Positions 49,542 through 57,622 of a stretch of DNA of 57,622 nt are shown piece by piece; position 1 is the first letter of the stretch, and each line of letters begins with the position of its first letter. Where the stretch lies: positions 1 through 57,622 of the forward strand of contig NZ_MLYO01000079.1 of the NCBI RefSeq assembly GCF_001866665.1, given 5' to 3'. A program made the position numbers and the translations under genes. This DNA comes from Streptomyces monashensis (GTDB taxonomy: Bacteria; Actinomycetota; Actinomycetes; Streptomycetales; Streptomycetaceae). The notes below the pieces were generated by a model, which was not told the DNA's origin, ran no database searches, and saw nothing but the letters and a program-made list of their open reading frames with translations.

Positions 49542-50904
49542 TCAGGGGTCGGCCGCAACCACCTCCACCGTCGGTGAGCCCAGCGGGGCCAGCTCCCCGC
49601 CAGGGGTGAAGTCCAGCAGCAGGAAGCGGTCGACGCGTAGCCGGTGCAGCGGGGTGTCCCCGTGCGCAGACTCAAGTCTGGTGCGCGGGGCCCGTCCAGC
49701 GGGTGGCCCGCATCGGGGGGGTGTAGGACACGCTCAGCCCCGACAGCAGTCCGGCCAGGCGCGCGTTGGCCTCCGGCCGGGTGAGCAGCGTGCTCATCAG
49801 CTCGCGTAGGGCCGAGCCTTGGGGGGTGAACGTGGTCGTCAGCGCGGTCTGGGCCTGCGTGTTCTGGGCCAGGGACTCGGCCACCGGGCGGCGTTCACGG
49901 TCGTAGGAGGCCGCGCCGCCGGTGATCAGCGGTGTGGCCCGGCCCTTGACCTCGGCGGCGAGCTTCCATGCGAGGTTGACGGCGTCCTGCATGCCGACGT
50001 TGACTCCCTGGTCGCCCGCGGGGAAGTGCACGTGCGCGGCGTCACCGGCGACCAAGACACGGTTGGCCCGGTACCGGGTCGCGTGGCGGATGGTGTTGCC
50101 GGCAGTGGAGATCCACACCGCGTTGCGCAGCCCGTAGTCAGTGCCGGCGACACGCTTGAGGATGCCGCGCAGGTCCTCGAGGGTGAGCGGCCGGCTCCGC
50201 CTGGCGGTGACCTGCTCGGGCGTCAGGCCGGTGTCCTCGGGCAGAACGCCGAACACTCGGTGGATGCCGTCGAAGAGCGGCACGACACCGACCCAGCCCG
50301 TTTCGTGGTCCCATACGTGGGTCGCGTTCTGCGGCGCCGCGTCCAGTTCGGCATCTGCGAGGAAGGACACCGTGCTGCCGGGCGTGCCGGGAAACTCGAT
50401 GCCGGCCTGCTGGCGGACCGGGCTCCACGCGCCGGCGGCTCCGACCAGGTATCGGGCCGTGCGGACGGTGTCGCCTCCTTGCACGCGCACGACGGTGTCG
50501 TCCCGCTCGAACCCGGTGACCTCCTGGCCGTAGTGCACGGGGATGCCGCGCGCCTCGACGAGCGAGGCCAGCACCCGCTCGGTGGTGGCCTGGGTTATCT
50601 GCAGGATGTGGGGGTAGGGCGTGTCCAGCTCGGAGTAGTCCAGCAGCTGCGGCAGCATGCCGAAGTGCGTCCGGGGCACCGCGCGGCCGTACGACAGCAG
50701 GATGTCGGTGAGCCTGCGGCCGTACCCGGTCCGCACCGTCGGCAGGACCTCCAGCGTGCGGGGATGCATGACGGCGGCGCGGGAATTCGTGCTGCGCTCG
50801 GTGAGCCGCTCGAGGACCTCCACCTTCACCCCGGCCGAGTCGAGGAGCGCGGCGGTCAGCAACCCGACGGGGCCCGCGCCCGAGACGATGACGTCGGCAC
50901 TCAT
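49542..50904 (-). pseudogene. FAD-dependent aromatic monooxygenase with frameshifted C-terminus
   Basis: The main frame (50904 to 49672, 410 residues) is a PgaE/MhpA-type flavin hydroxylase. It has the dinucleotide-binding GAGPVGLLTAALLDSAGVKV at ~8-27, the NAD(P)H/FAD 'DG' region, and the GD motif RVLVAGDAAHVHFPAGDQGV NVGMQDAVNLAWKL at ~290-325. The frame stops early after TRWTGPAHQT. The missing thioredoxin-like tail is still present in the other two frames (RAPDLSLRTG, then LHRLRVDRFLLLDFTPGGEL to a stop at 49542), so two small indels disrupt it. The shortened protein keeps the catalytic domains and might still fold. A sequencing error is possible. The start at 50904 has a run of seven G before it. 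Confidence 0.78.
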
Positions 50905-51309
50905 GCTTGCCCCCCCGTTCACGATCGTGGGGAGCGCTGCCGGGGCGGTTGCCCGCGTGGGCGGTATCAGTCCGATGGCGCTGGTGAGGCACATTTTCGG
51001 TGCTGCCGTCCGCATGTCATTCCTCGGTGGGTCGAGTTGGAGGCCGCTACCCGGTTCATGCCGCACTGCCTGCGCCGGGGCCGTCAGGGCGAGCGCTGCA
51101 CAGCACAGGAGCTGTCCTTCACCAGGCGTGTGGCCGGGGTCCGACTCCTTGGCTTTTCCGCTGCCTCGCCCGACCGGGTCAGGGCTGTCAGGGGCCGAGA
51201 CGTCGATGGAACGCTCCTGCCCTATGGCGGAGCGCGGTTGCCATCGACATGACGGCTGCGGGTGGGGCGAAGGAGCGTATCCACACAGCCACACCAACCT
51301 GCCCCAGCT
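50905..51309. other. Non-coding stretch between the monooxygenase and the membrane synthase-like gene
   Basis: No gene is supported on either strand, and short open frames lack ribosome-binding sites and codon bias. It should contain the promoter of the monooxygenase and the 3' end of the next transcript. Confidence 0.4.
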
Positions 51310-53358
51310 CTACCGGCTGTTGAGGGCCACCGTTGCGTCCAGCACCTCTGGTGACTGCGCACCCGGCCCGCGCCCGGCGATCCGCATGGCGATGCACGCC
51401 CCCAGGTACAGCAGGGCGACGACCAGCAGCAGTGCCTGATAGCCCGTCATCAGCGCCAGGTATTCCAGTGCGCCCCCGGTCAGCGCTCCCAGCAGATTCG
51501 CGCCGAACGCGGATGTCGGGTCCGCGGCGAGCGCGAGGCGGTCCGAGAAGATGAGGTTGGCGCAGAAGATGGGGGCGAAGGCCAGGGCGATGGCGGCGGC
51601 GAGCCGTCCGGCGAAGGGCAGCGAGAGTACGGCGTGCGCCGGGACGAGCCAGGCTGCCGCGAGGGTGGCGAAGAGCAGGAGCTGCAGCGGCAGCTGGTTG
51701 ACCCGCCGCAGCCGGCGCCGGACCTCGACCGCCGCGAGGACGGCGAGCAGGACGCCGATGAAGACCAGGGCGTTGACTAGCCAGGTCGTACCGAAGTAGA
51801 GCGCGAAGCCGATCACGTTCTTCGTTTCGAGCAGCATGAAGGCCGCGCCCATCAGGAACATGTCGGTGTAGCGGACCGTGCTTCGGATCCGGACCCCGGT
51901 CAGGCGCACCGCCAGGAGCGTCACCAGCAGGATCGCGCCGAGCACGCTCAAGTAGAGCGTGGGAATGTCCCGGTGGAGCAGATACGGGAAAGGGTGGTCA
52001 TCGCTCGCGGCTGCCGGGACTGCGCCGCTGGGCTGCCAGATCCGCTCGCACGACTGGTCGGCGGTGGTCATCCCGGCCACCAGCACGGCCGCGTTCTTGC
52101 CGAACGTCGTCATACAGGGGGCGTGCCCGTAGATGTCATCGAGGGAGCCGGCGAAGCGGTCGACCAGCCAGCTCGTCCGGTAGTAGTTGTACATGGCGAA
52201 CGCGCCGTGGGGCGCCAGATGATCGCGAGCTGCCTCGAAGGCCTGCTGAGTGAACAGGTAACTCTCCAGGCGCAGGTTGCTCGCCCCGGCCACCAGCGTC
52301 AGCGAGTCCGGCAACGCCAGGACGACGAGGTCGTACTTGGCGTTCGTCCGCTCCAGGAAGGCCCGTCCATCATTGATGTGGACGTGCACCCGGGGGTCGT
52401 CGTACGGCTTCGCGGGGTGCAGCTGGGCGCCGATCTGCTGCAGCCGGGGATCGATCTCGACCGCGTCCACGCGCTGCGCTCCGTGGGCCAGGGCGACCGC
52501 GACGTCATTGCCGTTGCCGGCCCCGATGACCAGCACGCGCTTGTGCGGGTTGGCGGGCGTGCGGTCGTACGGCTGCCGGTAGGGCGAGTTCTTCCGCGCC
52601 AGCACGCGGAGCGGTGCGATGCTCTGGTGCGGGACACCGTTGGCGGAGATGCGATACCCCCCGGTGGTGGATGTCACGGGCGTGAGCTGGATCTTGTAGT
52701 AGGGGGACCAGGAGATGCCTGCCGTCGTCGTCTCCACGAACAGCGCGGCGACCATCGCCGCGAGGGGGATGCCGTACCGCAGGGTGTTGCGCCGTCCGCC
52801 GAGGATCAGCAGGGCAGCGGCGGCGAGCACGCCCCATACGACCGACGGAGCGCGCAGCCAGGACACCACGGCGAAGGACACCGAGCCGGTGATGCTGCCG
52901 AGCAGGTCGTAGCGGTAGGCATCGAGCGAGGGAAGCCGGCGGAACAGATCTGCGGCGACCTTGCCGATTGCAGTCATGATCACCGCAGTGAGCAGGAAGA
53001 TGGCCGGCAGCGTCACCCACTCGGGGAAGCCGGTGGTCTTCACTGCGGTGAAGTAGATGACCTGGCCGCTGCTCTGACGCACCTGCACCGGAAACGCGAG
53101 TACCAGAATGACGAGAAGCGCGAGTGGAACCGCTGCCCAGCGTGTGAGCCACTGCCCGCGCGCGGCGGGGATCAGGAACCCGATGCCGATACCCAGGAAT
53201 GACCCCAGCAGGATGAAGTTCGAAAAGTAGCTGAGGTGGACGACGTTGGCGCCGGCCCATCTGATCAGTGCCAGCTCGACGAAGAGCATGGTGGCGCTGG
53301 CCAGAAGTAGCCTCCAACGAATGGAGCGGTCGGTCTGTCTGGTTCCAATCGTTTTCAC
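51310..53358 (-). CDS. Membrane-embedded spermidine-synthase-like protein
   Basis: A 682-residue protein with three parts. The N-terminal ~220 residues have about seven transmembrane helices (MLFVELALIRWAGANVVHLS; FILLGSFLGIGIGFLIP). A soluble SAM/decarboxy-SAM-binding Rossmann domain follows at ~260-440 (VLVIGAGNGNDVAVALAHGA; RVHVHINDGRAFLE). The C-terminal ~220 residues have about six more helices (FMLLETKNVIGFALYFGTTW). This is the 'polyamine aminopropyltransferase with membrane domains' architecture. Key polyamine-site residues are not clearly conserved, so it may be a methyltransferase-like enzyme of unknown substrate. The GTG at 53358 is used although no good ribosome-binding site precedes it. 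It is probably monocistronic. Confidence 0.85.
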   Translation of the reverse strand: MKTIGTRQTDRSIRWRLLLASATMLFVELALIRWAGANVVHLSYFSNFILLGSFLGIGIGFLIPAARGQWLTRWAAVPLALLVILVLAFPVQVRQSSGQVIYFTAVKTTGFPEWVTLPAIFLLTAVIMTAIGKVAADLFRRLPSLDAYRYDLLGSITGSVSFAVVSWLRAPSVVWGVLAAAALLILGGRRNTLRYGIPLAAMVAALFVETTTAGISWSPYYKIQLTPVTSTTGGYRISANGVPHQSIAPLRVLARKNSPYRQPYDRTPANPHKRVLVIGAGNGNDVAVALAHGAQRVDAVEIDPRLQQIGAQLHPAKPYDDPRVHVHINDGRAFLERTNAKYDLVVLALPDSLTLVAGASNLRLESYLFTQQAFEAARDHLAPHGAFAMYNYYRTSWLVDRFAGSLDDIYGHAPCMTTFGKNAAVLVAGMTTADQSCERIWQPSGAVPAAASDDHPFPYLLHRDIPTLYLSVLGAILLVTLLAVRLTGVRIRSTVRYTDMFLMGAAFMLLETKNVIGFALYFGTTWLVNALVFIGVLLAVLAAVEVRRRLRRVNQLPLQLLLFATLAAAWLVPAHAVLSLPFAGRLAAAIALAFAPIFCANLIFSDRLALAADPTSAFGANLLGALTGGALEYLALMTGYQALLLVVALLYLGACIAMRIAGRGPGAQSPEVLDATVALNSR

Positions 53359-53706
53359 GCGTATTTACGGTGCCATCTCCGGCGTGAAGAACCGAGATGA
53401 CTTGCCGATTTCATGACGGTATCGACCTCAAGGTCTTCGGCCGTCCGGACGTGACCGCCTTTGTTGCTCGTCGCGTCAGATGGTGACGACGTTGACCGCC
53501 GGTGGGGCGAGGGTGGCGTGCGCCCGGTTCCCGCGTTGGGCCGAGCAAGGTGGGGGTTGGTCGGCGTTTGCTCCTGTCGCGGCGGTGACGGAGCACGACC
53601 GGGCGGGCAACGCCCGCGGCGGTGGCGGATGAGACAGCCATGGGAGGCGCTTCTCGGATGTGGGTGGGCCACCGGGTTCTACGGGAGCGGCTTGTTTTCC
53701 AGGTTC
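53359..53706. other. Intergenic stretch, nothing recognised
   Basis: No gene or clear regulatory element was identified. It should hold the promoter of the membrane synthase-like gene and the 3' untranslated part of the next minus-strand gene. Confidence 0.4.
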
Positions 53707-54390
53707 TCAGTGGAGCAGGGCGGCGACCTCGTTGCCTTCGGCGTCGAGGCAGGGGAGTAGCTGGCAGCCGTCCGGGTCGACGAAGCATCCGAGTACCGTG
53801 TCCTTCGACGGTCCGTCCGAGGCGATCAGCCAGCCCTCGGTGAAGTCGCCCGGTTCGGCAGCGGCCGTGAGCGTGGCGGCGTCGATGCCTGCCTGCGCGA
53901 GCCCCTGTTCCAGGTCTGCTGCCCGGTCCCAGTGTCCGTGCTGGACCGGCGGTCGACGCTTCAGGGCCGCGAGGGCGCGGGTTACCACCGGGAGCAGACC
54001 CTCCAGGCCCGAGTTCAGCAGGTGGCCGTGGAGCACGAGGAAGCCGGAGGGAGTCAGCAGGCGTTCGCCTTCCCAACCCGCCTCCACCGGCAGGGTGTCG
54101 CCGAACCGCACCAGGACGGCCCGCACCTCGGGCACCACATCGCCCGCACGATCGGTACCCGCCTCTCCGTCGCCGTCGAGCATGAGATACACCGCGCGCG
54201 GCCCCTTGCCCGCATCGACACCGAACGTCTCGCCGCCGAACATGCCTTCAAACCAGGCGGTTTCGCCCCCGAAGTCCAGCTCGACACGCCGAAACCGGGA
54301 CGGGCTGGCCAGCTGCTCGCCGGCCTCCAGAGCGGTCAGCGCCGCGAAGAACTCGGCGAGGTAGTCATCCGGCTCGAACATTTCATCCAT
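53707..54390 (-). CDS. Hypothetical protein, 227 aa, acidic
   Basis: A soluble acidic protein starting MDEMFEPDDYLAEFF at 54390, chosen because GGAG lies 9 bases upstream; an in-frame ATG at 54405 is possible. It has no signal peptide or membrane segment. Readable blocks include RRVELDFGGETAWFEGMFGG, GPRAVYLMLDGDGEAG and DTVLGCFVDPDGCQLLPCLD, with strong coding bias. I do not recognise the family. It stands alone between gene-poor stretches. The longer open frame upstream (to 54624) shows no protein-like composition. Confidence 0.7.
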   Translation of the reverse strand: MDEMFEPDDYLAEFFAALTALEAGEQLASPSRFRRVELDFGGETAWFEGMFGGETFGVDAGKGPRAVYLMLDGDGEAGTDRAGDVVPEVRAVLVRFGDTLPVEAGWEGERLLTPSGFLVLHGHLLNSGLEGLLPVVTRALAALKRRPPVQHGHWDRAADLEQGLAQAGIDAATLTAAAEPGDFTEGWLIASDGPSKDTVLGCFVDPDGCQLLPCLDAEGNEVAALLH

Positions 54391-55209
54391 GTCCTGGGTC
54401 TCCATTCCAGCCGCGCGGCTCCGGTCGTGAGTTCGACTTGCTGCCGGCGGAGCCGAGCGTAGCCCCCCGGTCTGACAGCCCCCGACATCAGCGCGTCTTT
54501 CCCGGTGCCGATCGATCCGGCCCTGAACTCTTGTGCCGCGTCGGGGTGCCCGGCCCGAAAACGCGCCGCCGCTCGCCGGCCGGTCCGCTGCGGGCCCCTC
54601 GCTCGCCGCACCGCGCAGCGTCATCGACGGCCTCGGCGGCCATCACGCACGTGATCGCCACCGGCTGAGCCCGTTCCTGGCGCCGCTGTGCGAGGCGATC
54701 GGTGAGGATCTCAACCACGGTCTCGCGGCCTGCCGCTATGCCCAGTCCGGTGACGGCCGGGCTCTGTGCGGCACGATCCGGTGATTCCCGGTCCGGCTGC
54801 CGGGGTGCCCTGCCTGCCGGGTTCGTGGCGTTCCCGTCGCGCCGCCTGTGGCGGGGCGCCACACACGCGGCCGGCCGAAGACCGTGCGCTGTCATCGGTG
54901 ACGCGATTGCCGTTGGCCAGTGAATCCGCGCGGTGGTGTGTGCGCTGACCCGGGGTTGCGCAGGTGACTGGTGAGGACGCCGTCCCCTGCCCGACGGCTC
55001 TCACCTCACCCGCAGTCCTGCCGCGCCGCCACCGTGCCAGGGTGTGCGGGTGGAGGTGGCGGCGGTCGAGCGTGGCTTCACCGTCGTCCTCGCCGAGGGC
55101 ACGGTGCGTAGGAGCCGCTGAGGGGCTGCACATGGGGAGGGCGGAGTAAGGCGTCGCAGAGGGAGAAGGCGGGGGGACCCGCGACCACACGGCTCCGCAG
55201 GGGCGCGGA
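54391..55209. other. Long gene-poor stretch with one coding trace
   Basis: The plus strand at 54625-54784 has codon bias in one frame (GLGGHHARDRHRLSPFLAPL; IGEDLNHGLAACRYAQSGDG, stop at 54782-54784), which looks like the C-terminal remnant of an unknown protein. The remaining ~420 bases show no gene, RNA or clear hairpin. Confidence 0.35.
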
Positions 55210-56406
55210 TCACTTCCCGGCCAGCTCCTCCTCCAGCCAGGTACGGCCGCGGGTCCGCGCGGCCAACCGCGTGCCGCCCAGTCGGCCGGCCAGCCGCTCG
55301 GCCTCCCGGTCCACGGCAGTCCGGGCGTCCCGGCCGACGTCCTCCAGGTAGCGGCAGACGATCGCGCCGTCCGCGTCCTGGGCCCAGCCACCGACGATGC
55401 GCCCGTTCCACCACACCGATGGGCCGATATTGCCCGCCCGGTCGAACAGGCGCGGGCCGTGCGGGCCGAGGAACCACTCGCGCTGCTTCCAGCCCATCGG
55501 CGTGGGGTCCAGCGCCGGCAGCAGCGACGCCCACGGCTCCGGTGCGGGCACGTCCTCCAGGTCGTCGCTCAGCACCAGGCCGACCGTGCTCCCCAGGTCT
55601 ACCTCGGTGGTCGCCACCGGGACCAGGGCTTTCGCGGTCTGCGTCTTGGTCCAGCCGGCCCACCACTGGAGGTCCTCGGCGGGCGCGGGGCCGAAGGTGT
55701 GCAGCCAGCGCCGAGCCAGTTCGGTCTCCGCTTCGGCGATGGGCAGCTCGGCCAGGCCCTCGGGGCACCAACGGCTCAGCGACGACCACCGGTACTGGTG
55801 CGAGGTCCACGAGCCGCGGGGTCGGCCCCGCACCGCCCGCCCCTCCGCCGCCATGAGCAACAGCAGTCGGCTGGAGACATTCTGCCGCCCCTCGTACTTC
55901 TTGCCCGGGGCCAGCACCACCTGGACGGCCAGCCGCGGGTCGTCGCCGGCCAGTTCACTCGCCGTCGCCTCGCCGCGCGCCTCCAGGGCCCGTTGCGCCG
56001 CCTCCTCGGCGCCCTTCAGCCACTGCTCGGTACCCGCCTCGTCCCCATCGCCGATACCGGAGTCGGCCAGGATCTTCAGCAGCTTGCGGCGCTCGCGCAC
56101 CGCCACCGACCGTGAGCAGGCCGCCTGGAGCACCGGCGCCAGTTCGAGCGGGGTGACGAAGACGGTGCGCCGCATGGCCAGCAACCGGATCAGCGTCCGG
56201 TCCTCGTACAGGGCCCGCTCGACCCCGGCGACACTCCCGTCGGTCATGCGCGCCCAGGCCGACAGATACACCGACGAGGGATCCGTGCCGTGAAGCGCCA
56301 GCATGGACCCGGCCGCCTCCACCGGGTCCGCCGCCCGTGCCTCGGCCGCGAGCCGATGGCGCCACGCCAGCCGTGCCCGTCGCTGCTCGACCCCGATACC
56401 GTGCAT
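55210..56406 (-). CDS. Winged-helix DNA-binding protein (HTH_42, AlkX/YcaQ-like)
   Basis: A 398-residue protein of the winged-helix family that includes the DNA glycosylase YcaQ and Streptomyces AlkX/Orf1. It opens MHGIGVEQRRARLAWRHRLA. Conserved blocks follow: ALHGTDPSSVYLSAWAR near 38-54, RLLAMRRTVFVTPLELAP near 73-90, and near 300-345 a MGWKQREWFLGPHGPRLFDR, NIGPSVWWNGRIVGGWAQ block that includes the QxR-like signature tied to interstrand-crosslink repair in YcaQ/AlkX. It is cytoplasmic and may act in repair of crosslinks or natural-product damage (family knowledge). The ATG at 56406 follows GGGAGG; the open frame extends far upstream but is not coding. Confidence 0.85.
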   Translation of the reverse strand: MHGIGVEQRRARLAWRHRLAAEARAADPVEAAGSMLALHGTDPSSVYLSAWARMTDGSVAGVERALYEDRTLIRLLAMRRTVFVTPLELAPVLQAACSRSVAVRERRKLLKILADSGIGDGDEAGTEQWLKGAEEAAQRALEARGEATASELAGDDPRLAVQVVLAPGKKYEGRQNVSSRLLLLMAAEGRAVRGRPRGSWTSHQYRWSSLSRWCPEGLAELPIAEAETELARRWLHTFGPAPAEDLQWWAGWTKTQTAKALVPVATTEVDLGSTVGLVLSDDLEDVPAPEPWASLLPALDPTPMGWKQREWFLGPHGPRLFDRAGNIGPSVWWNGRIVGGWAQDADGAIVCRYLEDVGRDARTAVDREAERLAGRLGGTRLAARTRGRTWLEEELAGK

Positions 56407-56780
56407 CTCGCCTCCCGCACACACGCCCCGCCGGCTCGCGACGGCCGGGCCCGTCCTCGGCCGACCCGTGTCCTGTCCGGGACCGACCCTAACCGTCCGC
56501 ACCGGCGTTCGCCGCCTCCCACCGGCGCCCACGGCACGCCAAGGCCGTTCGGACGGAGCCCGGTTGGGCGGATCCGGGCATCCGGCACCGGTCCGGGCTC
56601 GCGTGCGTCCCGCCGAGTTGCTCCCCCCGTCCACCCCGGGCGGTGCCCTGCTCAACACTGAGCAGCCCCTGTCCCTGCGGGCCGGTCTCCCCTTCCACCT
56701 GGCCGGCGAGGGCGTCCCGTAGGGATTCGCCAGGCTCGACGCGGGCTGGACCAAGTTCAGAGCACGCCAGATGGCCGGAT
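56407..56780. other. Gene-poor stretch upstream of the winged-helix gene
   Basis: No gene is recognised. The minus strand from ~56780 to ~56700 may carry the last codons of the zinc-finger/TniQ-like remnant described next. No promoter could be picked for the winged-helix gene. Confidence 0.35.
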
Positions 56781-57460
56781 CTACGGCCACCACTGCGCGT
56801 CCGCTACGGCCACCACCTCGGGGAAGACGACCGCGTCCCGACCCACGGTCCGCCACCGCTGGAAATCCCCTCCCGCATGACCACGCGCGATCTCGTGCAG
56901 GCGCCGTGGCCAGGCCGTCTCCCGCCGCCCGTGCGGCGCCTGTTCCCACCACCGGGCCACGACCGAGTGCGCCAGAGCTAACCCGTGACCAGGCGCCGCC
57001 CCTGCCCGCACCGCACAGCGAGGCGCCCCGGTCCGCCACCGTCGCCGTCACGATCTCCGGCAGGCCGCGCAGCACCAGTCGCTCCAGGACCTGTTGGGGG
57101 TCCGCGTCCAGCTGACACCGCGCATGCCGTTCGCAGATCCGGTCCCACCGCGGCGCGTAGCGCACGACCCGCGCCCCGGCCCCGCACCGTCGTGCCGCGC
57201 ACAACCGGCAGCCGAGCGCCACCCGGCCCCGCCACCGCCCCACCCGCACGCCCCGCCCACACGCCACACTGCTCGTGCCGCACCCCGTCCGCACCGACGT
57301 TGTCGTCCTCGACGAACAAGGCCGGAAGCGCCCAGGTCAGCACCTCCGGGCGCACCCCGCTCAGTTGCGTCAGCGTCCGCTGTCCAGCATCGCTCAGCAC
57401 GAGCACTGCATCGGCCCGCAGCACGCCGCCCTCGTGAGGTTTCACCTGAGGCAGCACGTG
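56781..57460 (-). pseudogene. Frameshifted zinc-finger/TniQ-like gene remnant
   Basis: Three frames succeed one another on the minus strand: TLTQLSGVRPEVLTWALPAL (57400-57330); then CRLCAARRCGAGARVVRYAP, RWDRICERHARCQLDADPQQ and LRGLPEIV (57215-57060); then LALAHSVVARWWEQAP and AWPRRLHEIARGHAGGDFQR, WRTVGRDAVVFPEVV (56980-56790). The C-x2-C followed by C-x2-H spacing and the surrounding order recall TniQ-like and related DNA-binding proteins of Streptomyces that read 'CxxC...CxRH'. At least two frameshifts make it inactive. The family call is tentative. Confidence 0.5.
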
Positions 57461-57622
57461 GTGACTCCGCCTTCAGCAGGGCTGCGTTTACATGCGAAAG
57501 GGATGGCTGCGCTACCTACGAGATCTGAGGTTCCTGTATGCCGGTGTCGCGACTAGACATGGGGCTTGGCCGGGACGGCTGTGGAATCCGTCCCTGGGCT
57601 AGGCCGTGTTTTAGGTCGGAGT

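Noticed and set aside
55210..57294. A 694-residue open frame for the winged-helix gene
   Set aside because: The ATG at 56406 has a strong Shine-Dalgarno sequence and matches the family start; the upstream part shows no protein-like composition and overlaps the decayed Cys/His gene.
57520..57622. Possible IS terminus near GGCCGTGTTTTAGGTCGG at the right edge
   Set aside because: The sequence ends before a second terminal repeat or transposase can be seen, so it cannot be supported.

Overview
This is high-GC actinobacterial DNA, almost certainly from Streptomyces or a close relative. The evidence is the strong G/C bias at third codon positions, frequent GTG starts, Tat and lipoprotein signal peptides, multi-domain SpoIIE-type phosphatases, and relatives typical of that genus in most intact genes. 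Intact operons alternate with broken genes, insertion-sequence (IS) scars and non-coding stretches. That pattern is usual for accessory DNA or the arm of a linear chromosome (inference). I see no rRNA, tRNA or CRISPR array.

Left part (1-20 kb). An aldo/keto reductase, a small membrane protein, a SnoaL-like protein and a small secreted protein lead into the clearest functional unit, a fructan-utilisation locus at 3.9-11.3 kb. It holds a LacI-type repressor, a cytoplasmic GH32 fructosidase, two ABC permeases, a Tat-exported binding protein, and a divergently read secreted GH32 enzyme. The divergent promoter region carries two copies of a TAACTCGT-type operator. No ABC ATPase is encoded, so a shared ATPase in trans (MsiK-like) is likely. 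Next come a broken prenyl synthase, an MpaB/latex-clearing-type oxygenase, a broken acyl-CoA ligase with strong hairpins around it, and a unit of amino-acid permease plus diaminopimelate decarboxylase (lysA) divergent from a PucR-type regulator.

Centre (20-36.6 kb). A DUF4037 gene is cut by the end of an IS whose full copy lies 1.5 kb away in opposite orientation. A frameshifted HPr gene follows. Then comes a dense sugar-sensing/transport region: a five-domain phosphatase (GAF-PAS-GAF-PP2C-HATPase) whose 3' end overlaps the start of a xylose-type binding lipoprotein; a divergent paralogous transport operon (binding protein, single-domain ATPase, permease); a third orphan binding lipoprotein; an HATPase-like protein; and a PAS-PP2C phosphatase. 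Carbonic anhydrase and a Sua5/TsaC-type enzyme close the block.

Right part (36.6-57.6 kb). After IS110 and IS5 remnants there is a DMT exporter divergent from a LysR regulator, an ECF sigma/anti-sigma pair, an ABC exporter followed by a tiny His/Asp-rich peptide gene, a quinone-oxidoreductase-like enzyme, another transposase remnant, and a secreted galactose oxidase that keeps the fungal-type active site and adds two CBM32-like domains. Then come a YciI remnant, a frameshifted FAD monooxygenase, a membrane-embedded spermidine-synthase-like protein, an unknown protein, a winged-helix protein of the AlkX/YcaQ type, and a frameshifted zinc-finger/TniQ-like remnant at the edge.

The best candidate for something undescribed is the repeated neighbourhood of sugar-binding lipoproteins and PP2C/HATPase signalling proteins at 24-35 kb. 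The His/Asp-rich micro-protein at 43.4 kb comes next. All family calls are from reading the translations by eye; no database search was run.
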